DNA from: Pseudomonadota bacterium
Lineage (GTDB): Bacteria; Pseudomonadota; Gammaproteobacteria; PS1; Pseudothioglobaceae
Assembly: GCA_022600395.1 (NCBI GenBank)
Contig: JAHZKM010000058.1
Coordinates: 1-26,150 of the forward strand
Direction of reading: 5' to 3'
DNA: 26,150 bases
Both the position numbers and the translations under genes were made by a program. Shown here piece by piece: positions 7,905 to 15,601 of this stretch (position 1 is its first letter; each line of letters opens with the position of its first letter). Under the pieces are notes generated by a model. It was not told the origin of the DNA. It ran no database searches and saw nothing but the letters and a program-made list of their open reading frames with translations.

Positions 7905-8836
7905 AAATTCTATTAGCTAATCCTCGCGGGTTTTGTGCGGGCGTTGATCGTGCAATTGAAATTGTTGAGCGCGCGTTGAGTTTGCATGGCGCACCAGTTT
8001 ATGTACGTAATGAAGTTGTACATAATAAGTTTGTAGTCAACGACCTTAAGTCTAAAGGTGCTATTTTTGTTAAAGAGATATCTGAGGTGCCCGACCAACA
8101 AGTGGTTATTTTTAGCGCACATGGCGTTTCACAGCAAGTTCGCACCCAAGCTCAAGATATTAAATCTATTGTTTATGATGCAACTTGTCCTTTGGTGACC
8201 AAAGTGCATAAAGAAGTGGCACGTAAGCAAAAGCAAAATCATCAAGTTATATTAATCGGGCACAAGGGGCATCCTGAAGTAGAGGGAACTTTAGGACAAG
8301 CCAGCGCAGAGAGTCCAGTCGCTTTGGTTGAAAATAGTGAAGATATTGATCAGTTGGATCTAAAGGATGGTGTTGATATTTCTTACACCACTCAAACCAC
8401 CTTGTCTGTAGACGACACTCAACATATTGTGGACCGCTTAAAAAATAAATTCCCTCATATTCGCGCACCTAAAAAAGATGATATTTGCTACGCCACACAA
8501 AACCGTCAAGATGCTGTTAAGATGCTAATGCAATCTGCTGATGTTTTATTAGTATTAGGTTCTAGAAATTCCTCTAATTCAAATCGTTTGCGTGAGATTG
8601 CTGAAAAAATGAAGTTACCTGCTTATTTAATTGATGGAGCTAATGAGATCAAAAGAGATTGGATAAAAAATGCCAACATTGTGGGTGTAACAGCCGGTGC
8701 TTCTGCGCCAGAAATTTTGGTACAAGAGGTGGTCAGCTATTTATATGACCACGGTGCTAGCGAGTTGCAAGAGCTCAGCGGCGCCCAGGAGAATGTTCAC
8801 TTTCCTGTGCCCGAAGAATTAAGACGGAAGCAATAA
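7901..8836 (+). CDS. ispH: 4-hydroxy-3-methylbut-2-enyl diphosphate reductase
   Basis: IspH is the last enzyme of the MEP isoprenoid pathway, reducing HMBPP to IPP and DMAPP with a [4Fe-4S] cluster. The 311-residue protein begins [19 protein letters not shown] and carries the three cluster cysteines at 12, 96 (DATCP) and 196 ([11 protein letters not shown]). The substrate histidines lie at 41, 74 and 124, and the catalytic Glu126 is in [24 protein letters not shown] near the C-terminus completes the signature. The start is GTG at 7901, overlapping the TGA of fkpB; the N-terminal cysteine motif leaves no room for a later start. It is the last gene of the hemE-ispH run. Confidence 0.97.
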   Translation: MKILLANPRGFCAGVDRAIEIVERALSLHGAPVYVRNEVVHNKFVVNDLKSKGAIFVKEISEVPDQQVVIFSAHGVSQQVRTQAQDIKSIVYDATCPLVTKVHKEVARKQKQNHQVILIGHKGHPEVEGTLGQASAESPVALVENSEDIDQLDLKDGVDISYTTQTTLSVDDTQHIVDRLKNKFPHIRAPKKDDICYATQNRQDAVKMLMQSADVLLVLGSRNSSNSNRLREIAEKMKLPAYLIDGANEIKRDWIKNANIVGVTAGASAPEILVQEVVSYLYDHGASELQELSGAQENVHFPVPEELRRKQ

Positions 8837-8863
8837 ATAGATATAAATTTATTTTAAAAAAAT

Positions 8864-8921
8864 AGCCACAAACTTATATTATTTTTTAATAAGTCAGGCT
8901 TGTGAGGTTTTTTCGCCTCAC
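8864..8921 (+). promoter_or_regulatory. Two adjoining hairpins between ispH and the kinase gene
   Basis: The first dyad pairs AGCC (8864-8867) and ACTTAT (8872-8877) with ATAAGT (8889-8894) and GGCT (8897-8900). The second is GTGAGG / CCTCAC (8902-8907 and 8916-8921) around an 8-nt loop containing six T. An alternative pairing of CACAA (8867-8871) with TTGTG (8900-8904) would compete with the second stem. Neither stem is followed by a proper T-run, so this is not a standard terminator. It might end ispH transcription or act in the leader of the next gene. Confidence 0.35.
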
Positions 8922-8953
8922 TTGGAAAATATCAGAAAAGGAGAATAGAAAAC

Positions 8954-9898
8954 ATGGAAAAAACAGCACTTATTTGTGGCTCGTACGCCTTTGATTCAAT
9001 CATGGTCTTTCATGATCAGTTTAAAAACCATATCTTGCCAGACAAGGTGCATATGTTGAACGTCTCGTTTTTGGTACCTACCATGCGTAAAGAATTTGGT
9101 GGGTGTGGTGGTAATATTGCCTACAACCTACATTTGCTCGGTGCAAACTCTATACCTATGGCAACAGTTGGCGAAGACTTTACGCCTTACATGCACTGGA
9201 TGGAAAAACACCATATGAATACTACGCATATGAAAGTGATTAAGGGAAGCTACACAGGCCAAGCTTTTATCACTACAGATATGGATGACAACCAAATTAC
9301 CGCTTTTCATCCTGGCGCGATGAGCAACTCACATGAAAACAAAGTCAGTGATGTGAGTGTTGCAGATATTGGTATTGTTTCCCCAGATGGGCGTGACGGT
9401 ATGATTGAGCATGCTCAGCAATTTGTAGATGCTCAAGTGCCTTTTATTTTTGACCCGGGCCAAGGCATGCCGATGTTTTCTGGTGAAGAGCTTATTAAGT
9501 TTATTGAGCAGGCAACTTATGTTGCGGTTAATGATTATGAGTCGCAAATGTTGCAAGATAAAACCGGGCTTGACTTAGAAACTATTGCCTCCAAAGTGAC
9601 AGCCTTAATTATTACCAAAGGCGCCCAAGGTAGTGAGATCCATGCCAATCATGAAGTGATTCAAATCGCCCCTGCAAAAGCGCTTGCCACAAAAGACCCA
9701 ACAGGCTGTGGAGATGCGTATCGAGCTGGCTTATTGTTCGGTATTATGAATGAAATGAGCTGGAAAACGACGGGTCAGTTGGCAGGTCTTCTAGGTGCAG
9801 TTAAAGTTGCACATCTTGGCACTCAAAACCACGCTTTTACTTTAGAAGATATCGAGAAACTTTATCAGGATAATTATGCCGAAGCTTTATTTTCATAG
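8954..9898 (+). CDS. PfkB-family sugar or nucleoside kinase (ribokinase/adenosine kinase-like)
   Basis: A 314-residue cytoplasmic kinase of the ribokinase fold that phosphorylates a small alcohol substrate with ATP. Visible are the N-terminal strand and substrate aspartate (CGSYAFDSIM), the PfkB signature 1 region with FGGCGGNIAYNL (about 48-59), and signature 2 DPTGCGDAYRAG (248-259) with catalytic base Asp254. The form GGCGGN with a histidine- and methionine-rich middle resembles proteins often annotated as adenosine kinase or 'carbohydrate kinase' in proteobacteria; the substrate cannot be read from sequence. Translation begins at ATG 8954 behind a strong AAAAGGAG (8936-8943), unlike most genes here, which have weak or no Shine-Dalgarno. 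It stands alone between ispH and the winged-helix gene, with its own leader containing two hairpins. No partner transport or salvage gene is nearby. Confidence 0.9.
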   Translation: MEKTALICGSYAFDSIMVFHDQFKNHILPDKVHMLNVSFLVPTMRKEFGGCGGNIAYNLHLLGANSIPMATVGEDFTPYMHWMEKHHMNTTHMKVIKGSYTGQAFITTDMDDNQITAFHPGAMSNSHENKVSDVSVADIGIVSPDGRDGMIEHAQQFVDAQVPFIFDPGQGMPMFSGEELIKFIEQATYVAVNDYESQMLQDKTGLDLETIASKVTALIITKGAQGSEIHANHEVIQIAPAKALATKDPTGCGDAYRAGLLFGIMNEMSWKTTGQLAGLLGAVKVAHLGTQNHAFTLEDIEKLYQDNYAEALFS

Positions 9899-9949
9899 GG
9901 TTATTTAACCCTTGTTAATACCATACTTAAATAATAGGTTATACAAGGA

Positions 9950-9965
9950 TATAATAGTTTATAAT
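9950..9965 (+). promoter_or_regulatory. Candidate promoter region of the winged-helix gene (two -10-like elements)
   Basis: TATAAT occurs twice, at 9950-9955 and 9960-9965, upstream of the winged-helix gene, in AT-rich DNA. No good -35 box is seen for either. A 6-bp dyad GGGTTA / TAACCC (9898-9911), overlapping the kinase stop codon and followed by TTGTT, may be a weak terminator just before it. Confidence 0.35.
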
Positions 9966-10008
9966 ACACTCTGTTATTAAGTCCTTTGAGGAGAGGTAAA
10001 AGAAAAAA

Positions 10009-10290
10009 ATGAAAGCATTAAAAAAATTATTTGAATTAAGACGTTCGCTAGACAGTTATGAGCGTGAAATGGGTTTTGACAAATTGTCAGAAGTAGAAAA
10101 AGCAGTGTTAGAGTTTGTGATGCATTCTGAAGATGCTAACATCACTAGAATTACAAAAGACGCATACTTTTCAAAATACTCTCTCTCTACGATCAAAAGA
10201 GCTGTAGGCGTATTATTGAGTGAGAAAATTATTACCGCAACACAGTCTAGTGTCGATAAGCGCTCAATGATTCTTAGCTATAATCGCTAA
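10009..10290 (+). CDS. Small winged helix-turn-helix protein, MarR-like
   Basis: A 93-residue protein consisting of little but one DNA-binding domain. After a basic N-terminal helix, residues 26-47 form helix 1 (LSEVEKAVLEFVMHS). The segment with ITKDAYFSKYSLSTIKRAV looks like the helix-turn-helix with recognition helix at about 57-68. LLSEKIITATQSSVDKRSMILSY has the pattern of a MarR-type wing (xxDxRxxxLxx). MarR proteins are normally about 140 residues with extra dimerisation helices, which are missing here, so this is a minimal version. ATG 10009 lies behind a strong GAGGAGAGG (9988-9996). The next gene begins 6 nt after the stop, so the regulator and the membrane protein are probably one operon. 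Targets and ligand are unknown; autoregulation of the operon is a reasonable guess only. Confidence 0.82.
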   Translation: MKALKKLFELRRSLDSYEREMGFDKLSEVEKAVLEFVMHSEDANITRITKDAYFSKYSLSTIKRAVGVLLSEKIITATQSSVDKRSMILSYNR

Positions 10291-10296
10291 TACGCA

Positions 10297-10914
10297 TTGA
10301 CCAATCAGCCATCAAATCCAATTAATCATGCGACAGCATGGGGTGGTGGCTTAAAACTTCAGATCAAAGACTATTTGTTAGAAAATACCGTTGCATTTGC
10401 AATGGTATTTTTAAGTGCGTACATCATGATCTGGTTTGGCACGTTCGAAGCTGAAGTGGGACATTATCTGTATTTGCCGCTCGGTGCAAAAATACTCATG
10501 TATCTGCTATTTGGCTATCGCGTATTTCCAGGGGTTATCGCTGCTTGTTTTGTTAGTGGCGTTGTTTTAATGAATTCTTGGAGCGGTAACTTGTTCATTG
10601 GCATGATGTCAGCTTGTGCTGGTGCAGTTGCTCCAATTGTTGCTATGTGTATTATGAAACAAACGCGAGTAAGTAATTTTTCTAATTTGGGAAAAATTGA
10701 TTTTCGCCATGTTTTGTTTTTAATTTTATTTACATCAGTCATTAAGACGTTACTTAAGTTCTTTGTATATATGCAAGATATTACGCTCAATATTAACGTA
10801 GTAACTTTCATTACTCATTATATTGCAGGCGATGTTATAGGGGCTTTGGTGGTAATTTATATTGCCCTACATATTATTACCCCTATATTAGGACGGTCTT
10901 TGAGTCAAAAATAA
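10297..10914 (+). CDS. Integral membrane protein, MASE1-like, first of a tandem pair
   Basis: A 205-residue, very hydrophobic protein with about six transmembrane segments (near residues 31-48, 58-73, 76-93, 97-120, 137-158, 168-195). Motifs YLYLPLGAKILMYLLFG and FPGV, and IAGDVIGALVVIYIA near the end, resemble MASE1 sensor modules (LP-G...LL-G...PGV and a late GDxxG). MASE1 is normally fused to a kinase or GGDEF/EAL output domain; none is present here. It is homologous to the next gene: residues 44-92 match that protein's 19-67 at 23 of 49 positions by my ungapped count. The start is uncertain. TTG at 10297, 6 nt after the winged-helix stop, has no Shine-Dalgarno. A second TTG at 10375 would give an N-terminus like the paralog's; the first ATG would cut into helix 1. 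Function unknown; signal sensing in the membrane is a guess. Confidence 0.8.
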   Translation: MTNQPSNPINHATAWGGGLKLQIKDYLLENTVAFAMVFLSAYIMIWFGTFEAEVGHYLYLPLGAKILMYLLFGYRVFPGVIAACFVSGVVLMNSWSGNLFIGMMSACAGAVAPIVAMCIMKQTRVSNFSNLGKIDFRHVLFLILFTSVIKTLLKFFVYMQDITLNINVVTFITHYIAGDVIGALVVIYIALHIITPILGRSLSQK

Positions 10915-10928
10915 GACTATTTATAACC

Positions 10929-10934
10929 TATAAT
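10929..10934 (+). promoter_or_regulatory. Candidate -10 element for the second membrane protein gene
   Basis: TATAAT lies 29 bp upstream of the ATG at 10964, in the 49-bp gap between the two paralogs. No matching -35 box is evident. It suggests that the second copy may have its own promoter. Confidence 0.3.
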
Positions 10935-10963
10935 AAGAGCCATATTATCTGTAGGTTTTGTAA

Positions 10964-11518
10964 ATGCTCACCATTAACGCCTTTATTGCTTTAATTGTTT
11001 TCGCCACCTCATTTTTAATGACATGGTTGAGCGGCGTAGATATTGCCATAGGAAATTATCTTTGGCTTCCAATAGGTGCAAAAATTTTAGCGTTTTTACT
11101 ATTTGGACTTTGGGCTTTTCCTGGTGTGTTAGTCGGCTCGTTAATGAGCGGTTTTTTATTGTATGATTTTGCGAGTGTTAATCCTATTTATGGCCCATTA
11201 GGAAGCCTAGTCGGAGTTGTTGCACCGATGTTGGCTATCATTATTATGCGATTTTTTCGCTTGTCCAATTTTTTTAATGAAGAGCAGAAAGTTCAGTTTG
11301 GGCATGTAATATTTTTAGTAATATTATCAGCATTTATAAATACACTGTTTAAGTTGTTTATTTATCTGAATAAAGTCACCCATTTAGATGGTCAAACAAT
11401 AGATGCAGTTCAGTTTATACAAAGCTATTTAGTGGGCGATATTATTGGTGGTATAGTCTTTATCTATATTGCTTTTAAATTTTTTAGCCCACAATTGTTG
11501 AAAAATAAGCTAATTTAG
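10964..11518 (+). CDS. Integral membrane protein, MASE1-like, second of a tandem pair
   Basis: A 184-residue membrane protein with about six transmembrane helices, homologous along its length to the protein encoded just upstream. Shared motifs are YLxLPxGAKIL, LLFG, FPGV, a VAP segment in helix 4, an SNF turn, a TLxKxF motif in helix 5 and a final GDxIG followed by IYIA. The arrangement suggests an old duplication of a MASE1-type sensory module with no attached output domain. Unlike the first copy it begins with ATG directly at the first helix and has no 25-residue N-terminal extension. The gap of 49 nt carries a TATAAT, so separate expression is possible. Its last 9 nt overlap the 3' end of the convergent mfd gene, and no terminator separates them. 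Function is unknown. Confidence 0.82.
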   Translation: MLTINAFIALIVFATSFLMTWLSGVDIAIGNYLWLPIGAKILAFLLFGLWAFPGVLVGSLMSGFLLYDFASVNPIYGPLGSLVGVVAPMLAIIIMRFFRLSNFFNEEQKVQFGHVIFLVILSAFINTLFKLFIYLNKVTHLDGQTIDAVQFIQSYLVGDIIGGIVFIYIAFKFFSPQLLKNKLI

Positions 11519-14500
11519 CTTTTTTAGTAAATTTTCAACCAGCTCAATACGCCTGATATCTTCAGGCATCGATTCTTTGATAATTAACTGATTTTGACCC
11601 TTGAGTTGGTAGTTTTTCGGCTGTTTTTGGATTAATTGAATGATTTTTATCGGTTCAATGGTGTTTTTAGAGCCAAAAGTGATGATAGCTTTGTCTTCAT
11701 AGAGGTTAATTTCATCAATTCCTATTTTTTCGCAAAAAAGCTTGAGTCGCGTATTGGCAAAAAGATGTTTAGTAGAATCGGGCAATAAGCCAAAACGATC
11801 TATCATCTCAATTTGCAATTCTTTTAGCTCATTATTGGTTTTACAGCTGGCAATACGTTTATACAATACTAAGCGTTCATGTACATCTTCCAGATAACTT
11901 TGAGGGATGATAGAAGGCAAACCACAATCAATTTGAATTTCATGATTAATCGGATCATCCAGGTTAATCTTGCGCCCAGATCTCATCGCATCAATCGTGC
12001 GCTTGAGTAAATCGTGATAGAGGTTAAAACCAATTTCACTAATTTTTCCTGACTGGTTGTCTCCGAGCAAATCGCCTGCGCCGCGAATTTCTAAATCGTG
12101 GTTCGCCAGCATAAAACCAGCACCTAGTTCCTCTAAAGATTCGATTGCGTCTAGGCGTTTTTTGGCATCTTTAGAGAGTGATTGATGTGATTTAATGACC
12201 AAATAAGCATATGCGCGATGATGCGATCGCCCTACACGTCCGCGTAGCTGATGTAGTTGTGCGAGTCCAAAATTTTGAGCATTATTAATGATGATGGTAT
12301 TTGCATTAGGAATGTCAATGCCAGTTTCAATAATTGTAGTACAGACCAAAATTTGAAAACGTGCATGATAAAAGTCACTCATGATTTGTTCTAATTCTCG
12401 CGTTGGCATTTGTCCGTGAGCAATACGCACGTGTACATTAGGCATAAGATCTGATAGGCTTTGCGCCATATTGTCAATTGAGTCAATATCATTATGCAAA
12501 ACAAAAATCTGCCCGCCTCGGTGCAGTTCGCGCGTAATGGCCTCTTTGATATTTTCATCTTGCCATTCTTGAACAAAGGTTTGAATAGCGCTGCGTTTGG
12601 CAGGCGGCGTGGCAATGATAGAAAGCTCTCGTAGTGAGCCAAGCGCCATATTAAGTGTGCGTGGAATAGGTGTGGCGGTCATGGTGAGAATATCGCTTTG
12701 ACCACGAAGTTTTTTTAATGCTTCTTTTTGCTTAACACCAAATCGATGCTCTTCGTCGATAATCACCAGTCCTAAGTTTTTGTACTTAATACTGCTCTGA
12801 ATAATTTTATGCGTACCAATAACAATGTCAACTTGTCCCGTGTTGAGTTTTTCAATAATGAGTTTTTGCTCTTTTGGTGTTTGAAAGCGTGAAAGTGCGG
12901 CAATTTCTACTGGATAATTTATAAACCGATCAACAAATGATTGGTAGTGCTGGTTAGCCAGTAGTGTGGTGGGTACCAAAATAGCAACTTGCTTGCCACT
13001 ATCAACGGCCAAAAATGCAGCGCGCATGGCAATTTCCGTTTTGCCAAATCCAACGTCGCCACAAACCAAGCGATCCATCGGTTTGTTTGAGCGCATATCT
13101 GCTAATACTTCACCCATGGTTTTAAGCTGGTCAGGCGTTTCTTCAAAAGCAAAGCTTGACACAAAAGATGTATAAGCATCATTAGGCTCTGGAAAGGAAA
13201 AACCAGTTTGCGATTCACGCTTGGCATAAATTTCCAAAAGTTCGGCGGCAACATCATGAAGTGCTTCGCCGGCTTTTTGTTTGGCTTTGCTCCATTGCGG
13301 TGTGCCTAATTTATGTAAGGGTGCACTATCAGGTGAAGCGCCGGAATAGCGAGAAATTAGATTTAGCGAAGTCATGGGCACCATTAGCTTAGCGCCGCCA
13401 GCGTATTCTAATTGTAAAAAATCTTGAGATTGAGCATCATAGGTTTGGGTTTTTAAGCCTAAATAGCGCCCCACCCCGTAGTTTTCATGCACGATTGGAT
13501 CGCCTGTTTTAATCTCGACTAGACTCTTAATCGCTTCGTCAAAATCTTTGTGTTTAGCGCGACGCCTACGTTGTTGCTGTACTACTTCTTGGCCAAATAG
13601 ATTATCCTCAGTAATAACAGCCAGCTCACGACTCAATAACCCTTGGGATAGCGGTTGATTAGTAATATTGAGCAGCGTATCGTTGGCAGTAAAATGCACC
13701 CAATTTTTGACGTTTTGCGCCTCAAGATTGTGATTTTTTAATAACTCTTCTAATATGCTTTGGCGACCATGAGATTCGCAGACGATGAGTATTTTTTCTT
13801 TAAAGCGCGCCACAAAACTTGATAATTTGGCTAATGGGTTTTTGGCTTGCGGATCAATGCGAAGTGGTGGTAGAAGTTTTGAAGAGAAATTTAAATGCCC
13901 AGGCTTGTCCTCGAGTTTTGAAGGGCTAATGATGAGTTGTGGGTGTTTTTTAATGGCAGAGAATAAGTTATCTTTACTCAGAAAAACACGGTTAATAGCC
14001 AGTGGAGGGCGCTCTAGGTCTTGCTGAGCATGAGTAAATCTAGATTGGATGTCTGCGTAAGTTTGATCAACTAATGTTGAAAATCCAACAAAAGTTGCAA
14101 TCGTTATTGTATTGGGCAGATAGTCAAACAGAGTATTGGTGGCATTAAAAAATAGAGGCAAGTAAAACTCAATACCACCCGGCAGACGACCTTCACTAAT
14201 TTCACGATAAATAAAACCCTGCCCACCAAAGGTTTGTTCGTAGTTTTGTTTAAATAAATCGATACTGGCTTGGTCGGTAGAAAATTCGCGCGCTGGTAAG
14301 AGTGCAATGGCGTCTACTTGCGATTCACTGCGCTGGGTTGAGGTGTCAAAAGTGCGAATGGTTTCTATGTCTTGGTCAAATAAGTCAAGTCGATAAGGTT
14401 TGCTTGCACCCATTGGATACAAGTCAATTAGCGAACCACGAATGTTAAATTCACCATGCTCCATGACTGTGGTAACGCGGTTATAGCCAATTTTTAATAG

Positions 14501-14938
14501 TTTTTCACTGAGTGCTGCAGGGTCGATCGCATCGCCAATTTTGAGATCAAAGCTGTATTTTTCACTAAATTCAATTGGACACAAATGGGAGAATATTGTC
14601 TCCAAAGTGGTGATGACAATGCCGTTGTTTAGCTGTCTAAGTTTTGAGAGTGTAGCGAGGCGATTTGAGGTGATATCTGGATGAGGCGAAAATTGATCAT
14701 AGGGCAATACTTCCCAGTTATCAAATTTAAGAATATCTAGCGTATCGTTATAAAAATTTAGAGATTCATAAAGTGTGTCTTGATGAGCGATATCATTTGC
14801 AATTAACAGAACAACTTGGGGTTTTTGTTGAATATGTTCGACTATTGCCAGTGCATCGGCACTGCCATATAAAGAGCCCCAATAGGTTTTCAAGCCCGCT
14901 TTTAAAAAGGGAGAGTTATCCGGATATAAATAAGCCAT
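11510..14938 (-). CDS. mfd: Transcription-repair coupling factor
   Basis: Mfd is a DNA translocase that pushes RNA polymerase stalled at lesions off the template and recruits UvrA for nucleotide excision repair. The 1142-residue protein has the expected order: an N-terminal UvrB-homology region (with FDNWEVLPYDQFSPH), the RNA polymerase-interacting domain (GDPIVHENYGVGRYLGL), then the RecG-like motor. The motor shows Walker A GDVGFGKT at 627-634, DEEH at 728-731, TATPIPRTLNMAL, ETGIDIPNANT and the QLRGRVGRS motif. A C-terminal TRCF domain follows. The length is close to E. coli's 1148. The ATG lies 4 nt after the stop of maf, so the two are probably co-transcribed. The 3' end overlaps the convergent membrane-protein gene by 9 nt. 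Nothing is damaged. Confidence 0.97.
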   Translation of the reverse strand: MAYLYPDNSPFLKAGLKTYWGSLYGSADALAIVEHIQQKPQVVLLIANDIAHQDTLYESLNFYNDTLDILKFDNWEVLPYDQFSPHPDITSNRLATLSKLRQLNNGIVITTLETIFSHLCPIEFSEKYSFDLKIGDAIDPAALSEKLLKIGYNRVTTVMEHGEFNIRGSLIDLYPMGASKPYRLDLFDQDIETIRTFDTSTQRSESQVDAIALLPAREFSTDQASIDLFKQNYEQTFGGQGFIYREISEGRLPGGIEFYLPLFFNATNTLFDYLPNTITIATFVGFSTLVDQTYADIQSRFTHAQQDLERPPLAINRVFLSKDNLFSAIKKHPQLIISPSKLEDKPGHLNFSSKLLPPLRIDPQAKNPLAKLSSFVARFKEKILIVCESHGRQSILEELLKNHNLEAQNVKNWVHFTANDTLLNITNQPLSQGLLSRELAVITEDNLFGQEVVQQQRRRRAKHKDFDEAIKSLVEIKTGDPIVHENYGVGRYLGLKTQTYDAQSQDFLQLEYAGGAKLMVPMTSLNLISRYSGASPDSAPLHKLGTPQWSKAKQKAGEALHDVAAELLEIYAKRESQTGFSFPEPNDAYTSFVSSFAFEETPDQLKTMGEVLADMRSNKPMDRLVCGDVGFGKTEIAMRAAFLAVDSGKQVAILVPTTLLANQHYQSFVDRFINYPVEIAALSRFQTPKEQKLIIEKLNTGQVDIVIGTHKIIQSSIKYKNLGLVIIDEEHRFGVKQKEALKKLRGQSDILTMTATPIPRTLNMALGSLRELSIIATPPAKRSAIQTFVQEWQDENIKEAITRELHRGGQIFVLHNDIDSIDNMAQSLSDLMPNVHVRIAHGQMPTRELEQIMSDFYHARFQILVCTTIIETGIDIPNANTIIINNAQNFGLAQLHQLRGRVGRSHHRAYAYLVIKSHQSLSKDAKKRLDAIESLEELGAGFMLANHDLEIRGAGDLLGDNQSGKISEIGFNLYHDLLKRTIDAMRSGRKINLDDPINHEIQIDCGLPSIIPQSYLEDVHERLVLYKRIASCKTNNELKELQIEMIDRFGLLPDSTKHLFANTRLKLFCEKIGIDEINLYEDKAIITFGSKNTIEPIKIIQLIQKQPKNYQLKGQNQLIIKESMPEDIRRIELVENLLKKLN

Positions 14939-14942
14939 GATG

Positions 14943-15545
14943 TTAGAGCGGTGAGCTGAGAACGTCTATGCCTTCGTTATCTAAGAGTTGAATTAGCTGG
15001 ATAAGCGGAAGACCAATGAGCGTATTAGGATCATCACCTTCAAGGCGACTAAACAAACTAATCCCCAGGCCTTCTGATTTAAAACTGCCAGCACATTGAT
15101 AGGGCTGTTCTTTTTTTAGGTAGTTGTCAATTTGTGTAGATGTTAAATGCCTAAAAACAACTTTATAAGTTTCGACAATTGTTTGCATATTGCCGCTATT
15201 TGTATTTAAAAGGCACAAACTTGTCATAAATGTGACTGTATTTCCAGAACAGGCACTAAGCTGCTTACTAGCGTTTTCATGGGTGTGTGGTTTGCCTAGA
15301 ACAGCATCTTGTGCGCCTAGGCCATCTTGTAGTGTGGCTAGTTGGTCTGAAGCGATAATAAGCCCCTGATGGGATTTTGCCACTTCCTGTGCTTTATCTT
15401 GCGCCAATCGGTAAACCAACTGTTCGGGTGTTTCGTTGGGTTGTCTAGATTCATCGATATTGGGAGACTCTGTTGAAAATTCAAGACCTAGCTTGCTCAA
15501 CAGTGTCTGGCGAAAAGGGGAAGATGAAGCGAGAATTAATGCCAC
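14943..15545 (-). CDS. yceF: Maf-family nucleotide pyrophosphatase, YceF type (7-methyl-GTP pyrophosphatase)
   Basis: Maf proteins hydrolyse non-canonical nucleoside triphosphates to monophosphates, a house-cleaning function; the YceF branch prefers 7-methyl-GTP. The 200-residue protein begins MALILASSSPFRQTLLSKLG, the Maf signature SSSPFR. PNIDES and IIASDQ with catalytic Asp67 follow, and then the YceF-specific stretch CAGSFKSEGLGISLF and RLEGDDPNTLIGLPL, almost as in E. coli YceF. Compared with E. coli YceF there are several extra residues after SDQ (LQDGLGAQDAVLGKP), before the conserved GKP. It is the first gene of a likely maf-mfd unit and diverges from folA, with only 56 nt between the two starts. 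Confidence 0.93.
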   Translation of the reverse strand: MALILASSSPFRQTLLSKLGLEFSTESPNIDESRQPNETPEQLVYRLAQDKAQEVAKSHQGLIIASDQLATLQDGLGAQDAVLGKPHTHENASKQLSACSGNTVTFMTSLCLLNTNSGNMQTIVETYKVVFRHLTSTQIDNYLKKEQPYQCAGSFKSEGLGISLFSRLEGDDPNTLIGLPLIQLIQLLDNEGIDVLSSPL

Positions 15546-15601
15546 GAGTGTTACCGGTGTTTGTAAAATAGAGGTTATTTTACGTTATTTAAGGCTTTTT
15601 C

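Noticed and set aside
9898..9911. GGGTTA / TAACCC dyad as terminator of the kinase gene
   Set aside because: The loop would be at most 2-4 nt and the following tract (TTGTTAATA) is not a T-run; mentioned only as weak.
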